Translations under genes and position numbers: made by a program
Part shown: one piece after another, positions 7,328 through 14,976 of the stretch
Numbering within the stretch: position 1 is the first letter of the stretch
Layout: each line of letters starts with the position of its first letter
NCBI GenBank assembly: GCA_959604825.1
Contig: CAUHCN010000035.1
Span: 1 to 23,806 of the forward strand
Direction: 5' to 3'
From: an uncultured Collinsella sp.
Lineage (GTDB): Bacteria; Actinomycetota; Coriobacteriia; Coriobacteriales; Coriobacteriaceae
Length of the DNA: 23,806 nucleotides
The notes under the pieces: generated by a model
Databases searched by the model: none
The model's input: only the letters and a program-made list of their open reading frames with translations
What the model was told of the DNA's origin: nothing

Positions 7328-8719
7328 CTACACCGTTAGCGGCGCCGGCTCATGCGGCTCGCCGTTCAACTCAACGATGACCTGTGTTCCCACGCCCTCC
7401 TGGGACTTCACGCGCATGCCAGAATCTTCTCCGTAAAAGAAATGGATGCGTTGAAGCACGTTGAAGAGCGCCAGGCCGCAACCTCGCTTGATGGAGCCGT
7501 CGGCGGTAATGCTCTCGGGCTCCTCTCGACGATGCTGCTCAAACAGATGCGCGCAGACTTCTTCGCTCATACCGATGCCGTCATCTTCGACGATGATCTC
7601 CAGGCCGTCATCGGTCTCAAAAGCCCTAACACGAATAGAAAGCGGCTCGGTCTCGCGCTGCGCATGCTTGATGCAGTTTTCGAGCAGCGGCTGCAAGATA
7701 AACGGCGGCACCAGGCTGTCGCGCACCTCAAAGTCGATGTCGACCGAAACGCGCAGACGGCCGTCGCCATACCGGGCCTGCATAAGATTGATATAACGAG
7801 TACCCTGTTCCACCTCGTGCTCGAGCGTGGTGAGCGTATCGGAATCAGAAAGCGTCTGACGATAGTAGTTGGAAAAGTCAATCAGCAGCGATCGCGCCTT
7901 GTCGGGCTCGGTTCGAACGAGCGACACGATAGTGCTAATGGTATTGAATAGAAAATGCGGGTCGACCTGCGACTGCAGGGCGCGAAGCTCAACGCGGGCT
8001 GTGAGCTCGTCCTGGCGCTCGAGCTCAAAGCTGGCGAGCTGCGTGGAAATTAGATCGGCAAAACCCGAGGCAAGGGCCGTCTGGCGCATATCGATGCTGC
8101 TCAGGCGGGGGTAATACAGCTCGAGTGTGCCCACGCAATGCCCGCGCACGGTAAGCGGCGCGACAATGCCGGCGCGCAGGCGGGGAAAATAGCCGCCCGC
8201 CTCATTGGAGGCGTCACGCGAAAACACGCTCTGCTCACCCGTCTCAATCACGTTGAGTGTGGTCTTGAGCACCACCGGGGTGCCGGCAGGGCACTTTGCC
8301 GAGTCCTCGCCCCAGCTTGCCAGCACCTGCTTGCCGTCGGTAAAGCAGATGGCAGAGGCGATGGTCTCAGACAGGATGATTTTAGAGGCGCCCAGGGCCG
8401 CTTCGGGCGTAAGACCGCGCGACGTGTAGGCGAATATTTTTGATGCAATAGCGAGCGTACGGTCGGTTGCACTCGATGTGAGGTCGTCGGGGACCACAAA
8501 GACATATGAGAAGAAGAAGCACAGCATGACCAGGCCGGCAATAACGACAACGCCCGGAACGGGATTGGGATTATCGGTTAAATCCCAGATAAGCAGCAGG
8601 ATAAGCGCCGGAACGACAATACCGAGCAGGATGGCCTGAACCACGTGCTGGGCCGTACGAAAGACCTTGGTAGAGTTGTAGCTCTTGCCCAGAACCAGCC
8701 TGTTTAAATCCACCGTCAT
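7328..8719 (-). CDS. LytS-type sensor histidine kinase (copy 2)
   Basis: A 463-residue paralogue of the kinase at 1458-2801. It has two membrane helices (about 24-46 and 55-76), a GAF-like region ending in GIVAPLTVRGHCVGTLELYY, and an H-box QVDPHFLFN with H255. The N-box is QPLLENCIKHA (343-353) and the G-box DDGIGM (379-384). The H-box has aspartate where the family normally has asparagine (QINPHFLFN). I chose ATG 8719 because the longer frame (to 8788) would be read from the terminator hairpin at 8751-8772. AAGAGGGG sits almost against this ATG, closer than usual. The cognate regulator follows after 38 bp. As in copy 1, the large LytS membrane sensor is absent. Confidence 0.9.
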   Translation of the reverse strand: MTVDLNRLVLGKSYNSTKVFRTAQHVVQAILLGIVVPALILLLIWDLTDNPNPVPGVVVIAGLVMLCFFFSYVFVVPDDLTSSATDRTLAIASKIFAYTSRGLTPEAALGASKIILSETIASAICFTDGKQVLASWGEDSAKCPAGTPVVLKTTLNVIETGEQSVFSRDASNEAGGYFPRLRAGIVAPLTVRGHCVGTLELYYPRLSSIDMRQTALASGFADLISTQLASFELERQDELTARVELRALQSQVDPHFLFNTISTIVSLVRTEPDKARSLLIDFSNYYRQTLSDSDTLTTLEHEVEQGTRYINLMQARYGDGRLRVSVDIDFEVRDSLVPPFILQPLLENCIKHAQRETEPLSIRVRAFETDDGLEIIVEDDGIGMSEEVCAHLFEQHRREEPESITADGSIKRGCGLALFNVLQRIHFFYGEDSGMRVKSQEGVGTQVIVELNGEPHEPAPLTV

Positions 8720-8750
8720 CCCCTCTTGTCCGTAGCACCCATAGCAATAA

Positions 8751-8772
8751 AGAGGGCCGCAAGCGACCCTCT
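8751..8772 (-). terminator. Hairpin terminator after the amidohydrolase
   Basis: AGAGGGTCGC and GCGGCCCTCT form a 9-10 bp stem with a minimal loop, followed on the minus strand by TTTATT, a weak U-tract. It lies about 58 bp past the amidohydrolase stop and 32 bp before the second kinase start. It is likely a terminator of moderate strength. Confidence 0.6.
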
Positions 8773-8830
8773 CCATTGCATTATGCAATCAAAAACTGTG
8801 TTTTACATCCAGTCATCGACAAACGGTATC

Positions 8831-10108
8831 TTAGGCGCTGTATTTGTTGGCCTCGCCAAAGGTGCCAGCCTCGACGATCCAGCCGTCCTTCATGATGACG
8901 TCCATGTTGTCGGTGTTGAGCACGTGGATGTCGGCGGCGACATCACCGTTGACGACCAGCAGGTCGGCGCACTTGCCGGCCTCGATGGAACCGGTCTCGT
9001 CCTCGATGTGGCACATCTTGGCACCGTTGAGGGTAGCGCAGGTGATGGTCTCGACCGGGGTGAAGCCGATCTTGTCGACGAACTCGTACATCTCCTCGAT
9101 GGAGCAGGTGCCGTACGGGGTGACGAAGGAGAAGGAGTCGGAGCCGATCGTCATGACGACGCCGCGCTTCTTGGCCTCGCGCAGGCAGTCGTAGTTGCGC
9201 TGCAGCTCCTTCTCGACCAGGGTGCCCTCGTACTTGTCGTGCAGCTCGGGGACGTAGACGGGCGGATAGGTGGCGTACCAAGTGGGCAGGAAGGCGATCG
9301 TCGGAGTGAAGAAGGTGCCCTGCTCGGCCATGAGGTCCATGGTGCGCTCATCGATATCGAAGCCGTGAATCAGCTGCTCGCAGCCAAAGCGAACGGAATC
9401 GTAGGCAGCGGCATGGTTGTTGTAGCAGTGGCTCCACACGGGGATACCGACCATCTTTGCCTCTTCGACCACGGCCTGGATCTCCTCGGAGCAATAGTGC
9501 TGGTCGCGACCGGAGTCCCAGCGCCAGATGCCGCCACCGGTAGCCCAGATCTTGATGGCATCGGGGTTCTCGCGCAGGCGACGACGAACGGCCTTGCGCA
9601 GATCCCAAGGACCGTCGACCTGGTCGCCCCAGGGGTGGGATTCCTTGTTGAGCTCCTGGGTGCAGTGGTGGGAGTCACCGTGGCCGGCAACACGGCAGAA
9701 GCCCAGGCCGGTGGCCAGAACGCGCGGGCCCTTAAAGACGCCCTTGTCGATGCAGTCGCGAATCTGGATACCAAAGCGGCCGATCTCGCAGACGGTGGTG
9801 AGGCCGTGGGTGAGGCAGTCGTAGGCCTGCTTGACGGCAACGGCCTGCTTCTCGAGGAGCGGCTGCATGACCCAATCGGTGTCATCGTCGGTCAGGTTGC
9901 CCGAGAAGTGCAGGTGAGTGTCGATCAGGCCGGGAAGGACGGTCTTGCCGGCGGCGTCGATAACCTCAACGCCCTCGGGAAGGTCCTGCATAGCACCGGC
10001 GTACTCGATCTTGCCGTTGTCGTCGACGAGAACGAGGGAGTTCTCGACCGGCTCGGCACCGGTACCGTCGATGAGCTTGCCGCCAACGATTGCATACTTA
10101 GTGGACAT
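8831..10108 (-). CDS. Amidohydrolase family protein (imidazolonepropionase/dipeptidase-like)
   Basis: A 425-residue metal-dependent hydrolase of the amidohydrolase superfamily, HutI/prolidase-like branch. The binuclear metal ligands are all in place: HxH (H65, H67) in DTHLHFSG, the probable carbamylated K186 in IKIWATGGG, H227, H248 and catalytic D324 in GSDSFS. A small beta-sandwich is formed by the N- and C-terminal parts. Some relatives cleave Xaa-Arg, Xaa-His or Xaa-Pro dipeptides; others open imidazolones. AAGGAGG precedes ATG 10108 at ideal spacing. It lies 131 bp downstream of an amino-acid permease, with a non-terminator hairpin between, so the two are probably co-expressed. Codon use is strongly biased to C/G-ending codons, suggesting high expression. 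The precise substrate is not determinable. Confidence 0.85.
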   Translation of the reverse strand: MSTKYAIVGGKLIDGTGAEPVENSLVLVDDNGKIEYAGAMQDLPEGVEVIDAAGKTVLPGLIDTHLHFSGNLTDDDTDWVMQPLLEKQAVAVKQAYDCLTHGLTTVCEIGRFGIQIRDCIDKGVFKGPRVLATGLGFCRVAGHGDSHHCTQELNKESHPWGDQVDGPWDLRKAVRRRLRENPDAIKIWATGGGIWRWDSGRDQHYCSEEIQAVVEEAKMVGIPVWSHCYNNHAAAYDSVRFGCEQLIHGFDIDERTMDLMAEQGTFFTPTIAFLPTWYATYPPVYVPELHDKYEGTLVEKELQRNYDCLREAKKRGVVMTIGSDSFSFVTPYGTCSIEEMYEFVDKIGFTPVETITCATLNGAKMCHIEDETGSIEAGKCADLLVVNGDVAADIHVLNTDNMDVIMKDGWIVEAGTFGEANKYSA

Positions 10109-10138
10109 GGTTCCTCCTTATGGATCCATACAGTGGGC

Positions 10139-10219
10139 GAGGCCGCGTTGGGTTAAGGCCTCACAAAACTACCCAAGTGGTGCCGGGTTCGGTGCGCGGA
10201 AGAGAGGGCTCCGCGCACC
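10139..10219 (-). other. Intercistronic hairpins between permease and amidohydrolase
   Basis: Two stem-loops lie in the 131-bp gap: a perfect 10-bp stem at 10191-10219 (GGTGCGCGGA with TCCGCGCACC), and GAGGCC/GGCCTC at 10139-10162. Neither is followed by a U-tract on the minus strand. They look like mRNA processing or stability elements rather than terminators. Confidence 0.45.
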
Positions 10220-10239
10220 CGATCCGCCCCGGCTCGGCG

Positions 10240-11691
10240 CTATTTTTTGCGGGAATTGGTGAAAGCCATGAGGGCCAGGCCAACAGCCAGCCAGCCGATC
10301 ACGATGCTCCACTCCACCATGTTGAGGGAGGCGGGAGAGAACGGGATCACGAGCAGGCCAATGATGGTGCCGCAGGCAACGATAGCGAGGCTGATGCCAA
10401 ACTTGCCGCCGGGCACCTCGTAGGGACGAGGCAGGTCGGGCTCGGTGAAGCGCATGCGCAGGCAAGCGAGGGCGACCATGCCGCAGGAGAAGATGAAGGC
10501 GAGAGCCGACACGTTGGTCAGAGGGATGAGCATGTTCTTGCCCAGGAACGGACCGACGACGGTGATGACGCCCAGAACGACGCAGGCGAGCTTGGGAGCA
10601 CCGGACTTGGGATCGACCTCAGCGAACTTCTCGGGCAGCTGGCCCTTTCGGCCCATGGCGAGCATGATGCGGCTCGTGGCGCCGTAGAAGGAGTTCATCG
10701 GGCCCATGGGTCCAAGTGTGGCGATGACGAGCATGGCCAGGTACAGGAGCATGTTGATGCCCTTGAGGCAGGCAAGCGCGGGAACCGGGCTCTTAACAAA
10801 CTCATGCCAGTCGAGGATGGTGCCGAACGAGTAGATGCAGACCATGTAGAAACCGCCGGCGGCCAACAGGGCCAGGGAGATGATCTTGCCGAACTTGTTC
10901 CAGTTGAGGCCCTCGGCTGCTTCCTCAGCCTGCTGAGGAATGGTGTCGAAGCCGGCGTAGAAGAACGGGGTCAGAACCAGGACCGACACGATACCGGCGA
11001 ACAGGCTGGTGCCCTCGGTAGCGGGCTTGCCGCCGCCAGCACCGGTGACCTGGGAGAACACGGGCATGGCGTTGTCCGGCGAACCGGTGAACAGCGAGAC
11101 GCCCATGGCGAGCAGCATGCCGCAGAGCAGGGCCTTGGTCAGGAAGGCCTGCAGCTTGGCGGCCGAGCTGGCACCGCGGAAGTTGAGGAAGATGACGTAG
11201 GTCGCAAAGCCGAGCGCGATCAGCGTCGGGAACAGGTAAACGTCGGCGCCCAGGATGGTGTAGAGCTTGACGGCGCGCAGCCACTCAAGGCCGGGCAGGC
11301 TGCCGAACATCTCGGACACGAGGGTCGAGATGGCGATGGCCTCCCACGGGCACAGAATGCCGTTGCCCAGGGCCAAAAGCCAGCCGGTGATGTAGCTCAT
11401 CGTACGGCCAAAGCTACGATCGACATACTCGACGATGCCGCCCGAGATGGGGATAGCAGCCGTGAGCTCACCGAAAACAGCTCCGACGGGCACGAGGAAG
11501 ATTGCGCCCAAGAGGAATGCGATCATAGCGGGAACGGGACCGCCGCCCACGACCATCCAGTCGCCGACCTGCAGAACCCAGCCAGTTCCGATGATGGCAC
11601 CGAAACCGATGGTGAAGAAGTTCCAGAGCGAAAGCGTTTTCTTCATGCCGCCGTTATCCTCGACTGCAACTTCTGCGTTCTTGTCCGCCAT
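10240..11691 (-). CDS. APC-superfamily amino-acid permease
   Basis: A 483-residue integral membrane protein with roughly 12 hydrophobic helices. The first helix has the APC signature GFGAIIGTGW (29-38), where substrate amino group and carboxylate are bound in characterised relatives. The segment EEAAEGLNWNKFGKII is the conserved intracellular loop of this superfamily. I chose ATG 11691, which has a very strong AAGGAGGGG site; the frame continues 13 codons upstream through an inverted repeat and is unlikely to be translated there. The amidohydrolase follows, so the pair probably imports and processes an amino acid or small peptide. Codon bias is as strong as in nifJ, pointing to high expression. 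Confidence 0.9.
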   Translation of the reverse strand: MADKNAEVAVEDNGGMKKTLSLWNFFTIGFGAIIGTGWVLQVGDWMVVGGGPVPAMIAFLLGAIFLVPVGAVFGELTAAIPISGGIVEYVDRSFGRTMSYITGWLLALGNGILCPWEAIAISTLVSEMFGSLPGLEWLRAVKLYTILGADVYLFPTLIALGFATYVIFLNFRGASSAAKLQAFLTKALLCGMLLAMGVSLFTGSPDNAMPVFSQVTGAGGGKPATEGTSLFAGIVSVLVLTPFFYAGFDTIPQQAEEAAEGLNWNKFGKIISLALLAAGGFYMVCIYSFGTILDWHEFVKSPVPALACLKGINMLLYLAMLVIATLGPMGPMNSFYGATSRIMLAMGRKGQLPEKFAEVDPKSGAPKLACVVLGVITVVGPFLGKNMLIPLTNVSALAFIFSCGMVALACLRMRFTEPDLPRPYEVPGGKFGISLAIVACGTIIGLLVIPFSPASLNMVEWSIVIGWLAVGLALMAFTNSRKK

Positions 11692-11711
11692 TGTTCCCCT
11701 CCTTTCCTTAT

Positions 11712-11729
11712 TGACGTCCCTTGACGTCA
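11712..11729 (-). promoter_or_regulatory. Inverted repeat in the permease leader
   Basis: TGACGTC and GACGTCA form perfect 7-bp arms separated by CCTT, ending about 20 bp upstream of the permease ATG and just before its ribosome site. It could be an operator or an mRNA hairpin affecting ribosome access. Confidence 0.4.
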
Positions 11730-12014
11730 CCTCTTGCGCGGTCTGCTTTGCCGCGCGCTTTTATTTCGTGGCTTTAAGATACGGCCTCGGCGCCGCGCTG
11801 CCGTTTATGGCTCGACCGAAGGCAGAACTGCAAAACGAGCGGCGCCGTTTTTGGGACGAACGGCGAGAGACGTCATTCGTCCTGGACGCTTTCATCTTGT
11901 CTGCTTTTGGATACCTGTTGCCGTGACGCGTGGCGCGCGGCGCGGCAACGTTCATACCATTTGTCAGGCTTTTGGCGCACATACCCATGTGTCGTGCATC
12001 TTTTTATGTAGGAT

Positions 12015-12036
12015 AGACAAGTTACAGACAAGTTAC
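12015..12036 (+). repeat. 11-bp tandem direct repeat ahead of the C39 peptidase gene
   Basis: AGACAAGTTAC occurs twice head to tail with no gap, a spacing of about one helical turn. It lies 21 bp upstream of the ATG at 12058, between an AT-rich box (TATGTAGGAT, 12005-12014) and the ribosome site. It may be a regulator-binding site. Confidence 0.55.
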
Positions 12037-12057
12037 ACACGAGGCAAGGTGATTCGA

Positions 12058-13059
12058 ATGGCATACGGATACAATGACGGCGACCAACGGCCACAAAGCG
12101 TGCGCCTTGCCGGCCGCACCACGCCAACGCCCAGAAGCACCTCCGACAACGGCAACCAGCAGCGCCCCCAAGAGCAGCCCGGGGCTTCTTCTCGGCAACA
12201 AAGCCGTACCGTGCAGCAGTCAGACCGCGTGAGTACGAGCACGCGCCAACGCCAGACCGACACATCGCAGCCGCGCCGCTACGATCGTCGTAAGACCGAT
12301 TACTACGTTAAACGCTCCTTTTCGCGACCTCAACGCGATCGCGGCAATTCCGCCCCTCATCCCGCGTCGCATACCACAGGCCACGTGCTTCCGGCCCGCC
12401 GCCTACGCCTTGCGCTTTGCTCCATTGCCGCCTGCCTCGTCTTTGTGTTTTTGGGATCCTGTATCTCCCACGGATCAGCCGGTCTTGAGCCCACTGCCGA
12501 GGACAGGCTGCTTAAAGCTCCCGTCGCGCCCGGTTACTCCTTTGCGTTCTCGACCCCACGCTCGCAATGGCAGGCCGGCACCATGCCCCACATCTACCAA
12601 ATTGACCCCGCATGGTCGGAGCTGCCCTATGCCGGTGGCACTATTCGCGAAAATGCTTGCGGTCCCACTTGCCTCACCATGGTCTATATCTTTAAGACCG
12701 GCCACACCGATAAGACGCCGGTCGATATATGCGCACTGGCCGAAGCCGGCAACTACGCCCCCACTGGTGCCACCGAGTGGTCGTTTATGACAAACGGCGC
12801 GTGGCGGCTGGGGCTCAACGGAACACAGCTCTATAACGATCGCGAATCGATTACCCAAGCACTTCGCTCGGGTGCGCCCGTTATCGCCGCAGTGCGGCCC
12901 GGTACGTTTACCAACGTAGGCCACTACATCGTGCTCTACGGCATCGACGATGCCAACCAGATTGGCGTCTACGACCCCAACTCGGCCAGCCGCAGCGCCC
13001 GTCGCTGGGGCGTCGTAGAGGTCCTCAACGAAGTCGAAGCCATGTGGGCCTACTACTAG
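12058..13059 (+). CDS. Membrane-anchored C39-like cysteine peptidase
   Basis: A 333-residue protein in three parts. Residues 1-113 are hydrophilic, low-complexity and rich in Q, R, S and T. One hydrophobic helix (about 115-135) follows a cluster of arginines, so the N-terminus should be inside. The remainder is a C39-like papain-fold domain (about 175-333). Catalytic residues are visible: Q181, C201 in ENACGPTCL, H289 in GHYIVLYG and D306 in YDPNS. The peptidase domain should therefore face outside. AAGGTG precedes ATG 12058. It is the only plus-strand gene in the left half and stands alone; no bacteriocin or ABC exporter lies nearby, so a leader-peptidase role is not supported. LGSC at 132-135 loosely resembles a lipobox but is atypical. 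Confidence 0.85.
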   Translation: MAYGYNDGDQRPQSVRLAGRTTPTPRSTSDNGNQQRPQEQPGASSRQQSRTVQQSDRVSTSTRQRQTDTSQPRRYDRRKTDYYVKRSFSRPQRDRGNSAPHPASHTTGHVLPARRLRLALCSIAACLVFVFLGSCISHGSAGLEPTAEDRLLKAPVAPGYSFAFSTPRSQWQAGTMPHIYQIDPAWSELPYAGGTIRENACGPTCLTMVYIFKTGHTDKTPVDICALAEAGNYAPTGATEWSFMTNGAWRLGLNGTQLYNDRESITQALRSGAPVIAAVRPGTFTNVGHYIVLYGIDDANQIGVYDPNSASRSARRWGVVEVLNEVEAMWAYY

Positions 13060-13126
13060 TCATTGGGGACACTCGTTGGGGACAGACTTAAATGAGTAGT
13101 CCCAGATTGCCAGGAACCGCCGGTAC

Positions 13127-13172
13127 GGAAAGCGCATCCCACTTTGGAACTCAATGGTGAGATGCGCTTTCC
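13127..13172. repeat. Palindromic REP-like unit 1
   Basis: GGAAAGCGCATC (13127-13138) pairs perfectly with GATGCGCTTTCC (13161-13172) around a 22-nt loop. The same arms recur at 13251-13296 and, as single arms, at 13221-13235 (degenerate) and 19166-19184. The spacing and arm structure resemble REP-type dispersed palindromes. Confidence 0.65.
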
Positions 13173-13250
13173 GCTAGCGGTCCGTTTGGGAAACTGAGAG
13201 CCACTTTTCGGCATATTTCCGGGATGCATTTTCCGTTTGAGGGCCTCAAG

Positions 13251-13296
13251 GGAAACCGCGTCCCATGTTGGAAGCTCATTCTGGGATGCGCTTTCC
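13251..13296. repeat. Palindromic REP-like unit 2
   Basis: GGAAACCGCGTCCCA (13251-13265) and TGGGATGCGCTTTCC (13282-13296) pair at 13 of 15 positions. It is a diverged copy of unit 1 with the same total length of 46 bp, in the same orientation. Confidence 0.6.
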
Positions 13297-13368
13297 GCAG
13301 TTGATCGATGCGGGCTTTAAGGACTATCCCAAGCTGCCGGCGGAAAAGGAATGTCCCCAAGTGCCGGA

Positions 13369-13504
13369 TTTCCGCAGTCATTGGGGACAGACTTAAATGA
13401 GTAGTCGTTTAAGAACGTCCCCAACGACTGCCCACAGAATGAGGGTCTCATCGGGGACTAGGTAAATAGCAAAAGCCCCCGCGGCCGAAGCGGACCGCGG
13501 GGGC
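13369..13504. repeat. Dispersed repeat module, copy A
   Basis: It runs from TTTCCGCAGTCATTGGGG through GTTTAAGAACGTCCCCAA and CATCGGGGACTAGGT to the bglA-side terminator. The same blocks, in the same order and orientation, occur at 19176-19325. Copy A lacks a 27-bp segment present in copy B and has a short extra stretch (about 13435-13448). The two copies bracket the PTS operon. Confidence 0.7.
13471..13504 (-). terminator. Terminator of the PTS/beta-glucosidase operon
   Basis: On the minus strand GCCCCCGCGG pairs with CCGCGGGGGC (10 bp) and is followed by TTTTGCTATTT. It lies 17 bp past the GH1 stop. Its sequence is homologous to the carbamate kinase terminator at 19293-19325. Confidence 0.9.
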
Positions 13505-13520
13505 AACAGACCTGCAAGAG

Positions 13521-14975
13521 TTAACTCAAGTCCTCGCCATTTGATGCAATGACCTTTTGGTACCAGCAGAAGCTGTCCTTTCGGTAGCGATCGAACGTGC
13601 CTTTGCCCGTATCATCGGCATCAACATAAACAAAGCCATAGCGCTTCTTCATCTGCCCCGTCGAGGCCGACACCAAATCGATACAGCCCCACGGCGTGTA
13701 TCCCATCAGGTCAACACCGTCCTCGACAATTGCATCGCGCAGCGCAAGAATATGCCTTCGCAGGTAATCAATATGATACGCATCGTGGACTTTGCCGTCT
13801 TCCAGCGCATCGAGTCCGCCCACACCGTTCTCGGCGATAAAGAGCGGAAGATGGTATCGATCGTGGTAGCCGGCAAGCGTCACGCGCAAACCCAGCGCAT
13901 CGATCTGCCACTTCCAGGCAGTCTCTTTATCCTTGAGGTACGGATTGCGCAGCGTCGGGAACACGTTGCCCTCCGCCTTCTCGGCGATCACCTGATCATC
14001 GGCGCACACCAAGCGCGAGCAATAGTACGAGAACGAGATGAAGTCGACCGTATGCTCTGCCAGATACTCCGTATCGCCCGGCTCAAAGGGCACGTGAACA
14101 CCCTCTTTCTCGAGTGCACGCAGCTTCCAAGCAGGATAGGCGCCCGCAGCCATCACGTCTGTGTAGAAGTAGCGGCCGCGGTCCTCCTCATACGCAAGCC
14201 ATACGTCCTCGGGCGCACAACGGTACGGATAGGTCGCACCGGCAGCGACCATGCAACCCACCTTGTTTGCGGGATCGATCTTGTGCAGAATCTCGACAGC
14301 GCGAGCGCTCGCCATAAACATATGGTGCGAGAACGCCGCGGTCACGGCTGCACGGTCACGCTCATCCTCGAGCGTGACACCCGCGTTGAGATAGGACAGC
14401 GCCACGCTGTTGATCTCGTTGAACGTAAGCCAATAACGCACGAGGCCCTGGTATGCGCGTCCGACGGTCTCGACGTAGTGCGCATACCGCTCGATCATCT
14501 CTCGGCTTTGCCAGCCACCATAGCGCTCGACCAGAGCCAACGGATAGTCGTAGTGCGACAGCGTCACAAGCGGCTCGATTCCATGCTCGCGCAGCGCCTC
14601 GAATACCTGACGGTAAAACTCCAAGCCCTCGCCGTTGGGCTCGGTCTCCATCCCTGTGGGAAAAATACGACTCCAGCAAATTGAAAGACGCAGGCACTTA
14701 AAGCCCATCTCGGCAAAGAGCTCGACATCCTCGTGCCAATGATGGAAGAAGTCGTTGCCCCAGCGGCATGGATACAGCCTGTCCGGATCGTCCACGGGCT
14801 TTTGCCTGCCAAACATTACATCCCAGCGGTCGGAACCCTGTGGGATCAGGTCGGAGTGCGACATGCCGCGGCCGCCCTCGTTCCAGCCCCCTTCGGCCTG
14901 GTTGGCGGCGAGGGCACCACCCCACAAAAAGCCCTCGGGCATACCGGCGGCAGACGTTCTGTCAAAGTAACTCAT
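13521..14975 (-). CDS. GH1 6-phospho-beta-glucosidase
   Basis: A 484-residue glycoside hydrolase family 1 enzyme. It should cleave a 6-phospho-beta-glucoside delivered by the PTS into glucose 6-phosphate and an aglycone or glucose. The acid/base glutamate is E187 in TFNEIN; the nucleophile is E382 in FIAENG, where most relatives have ITENG. The KKRYGF block (443-448) binds the 6-phosphate and marks the phospho-specific group. Length is typical and no signal peptide is seen. Its ATG begins 1 nt after the EIIC stop. The nearest GAGG is 12 nt away, so translation is probably coupled to EIIC. It is the last gene of the operon, followed by a strong terminator. Confidence 0.95.
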   Translation of the reverse strand: MSYFDRTSAAGMPEGFLWGGALAANQAEGGWNEGGRGMSHSDLIPQGSDRWDVMFGRQKPVDDPDRLYPCRWGNDFFHHWHEDVELFAEMGFKCLRLSICWSRIFPTGMETEPNGEGLEFYRQVFEALREHGIEPLVTLSHYDYPLALVERYGGWQSREMIERYAHYVETVGRAYQGLVRYWLTFNEINSVALSYLNAGVTLEDERDRAAVTAAFSHHMFMASARAVEILHKIDPANKVGCMVAAGATYPYRCAPEDVWLAYEEDRGRYFYTDVMAAGAYPAWKLRALEKEGVHVPFEPGDTEYLAEHTVDFISFSYYCSRLVCADDQVIAEKAEGNVFPTLRNPYLKDKETAWKWQIDALGLRVTLAGYHDRYHLPLFIAENGVGGLDALEDGKVHDAYHIDYLRRHILALRDAIVEDGVDLMGYTPWGCIDLVSASTGQMKKRYGFVYVDADDTGKGTFDRYRKDSFCWYQKVIASNGEDLS

Positions 14976-14976
14976 G

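Larger units (their letters stand above)
11692..12057. other. Divergent intergenic region (permease and C39 peptidase)
   Basis: A 366-bp gap holding the leaders of two divergent genes. On the permease side are an inverted repeat TGACGTC-CCTT-GACGTCA (11712-11729) and a GCGCGG/CCGCGC hairpin (11736-11756). On the plus strand that hairpin is followed by CTTTTATTT, like a weak terminator. On the peptidase side is an 11-bp tandem repeat (12015-12036). A possible minus-strand promoter is TTGCAG-N18-CATAAA at about 11806-11835. The frame open upstream of 12058 shows no coding character. Confidence 0.4.
13060..13520. other. Repeat-rich gap between C39 peptidase and PTS operon
   Basis: A 461-bp gap packed with degenerate repeats. 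It holds copies of a TTGGGGACAGACTTAAAT unit at 13076 and 13381, palindromic units built on GGAAAGCGCATCCCA and its complement, and a terminator. A 36-codon frame at 13286-13396 starts inside one repeat and ends inside another. It reads like a stretch of real protein (IDAGFKDYPKLPAE) but has no ribosome site, so it may be a gene fossil. No intact gene is visible. Confidence 0.6.

Noticed and set aside
8720..8788. Upstream start for the second kinase
   Set aside because: The added residues would be encoded by the terminator hairpin at 8751-8772 and show no membrane or sensor motif.
8726..10156. 476-codon plus-strand open frame opposite the amidohydrolase
   Set aside because: It is the antisense shadow of a gene with strong codon bias; the minus-strand product has complete catalytic motifs and a good ribosome site.
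10120..11724. 534-codon plus-strand open frame opposite the permease
   Set aside because: It is low-complexity, rich in G, E, D and H, and mirrors the permease codons; it has no recognisable domain.
11734..12057. N-terminal extension of the C39 peptidase frame
   Set aside because: The extra 108 codons lack coding character and overlap hairpins and promoter-like DNA; ATG 12058 has a good ribosome site.
13060..13520. CRISPR array
   Set aside because: The repeats are few, uneven, palindromic and degenerate, with no regular spacers or cas genes.
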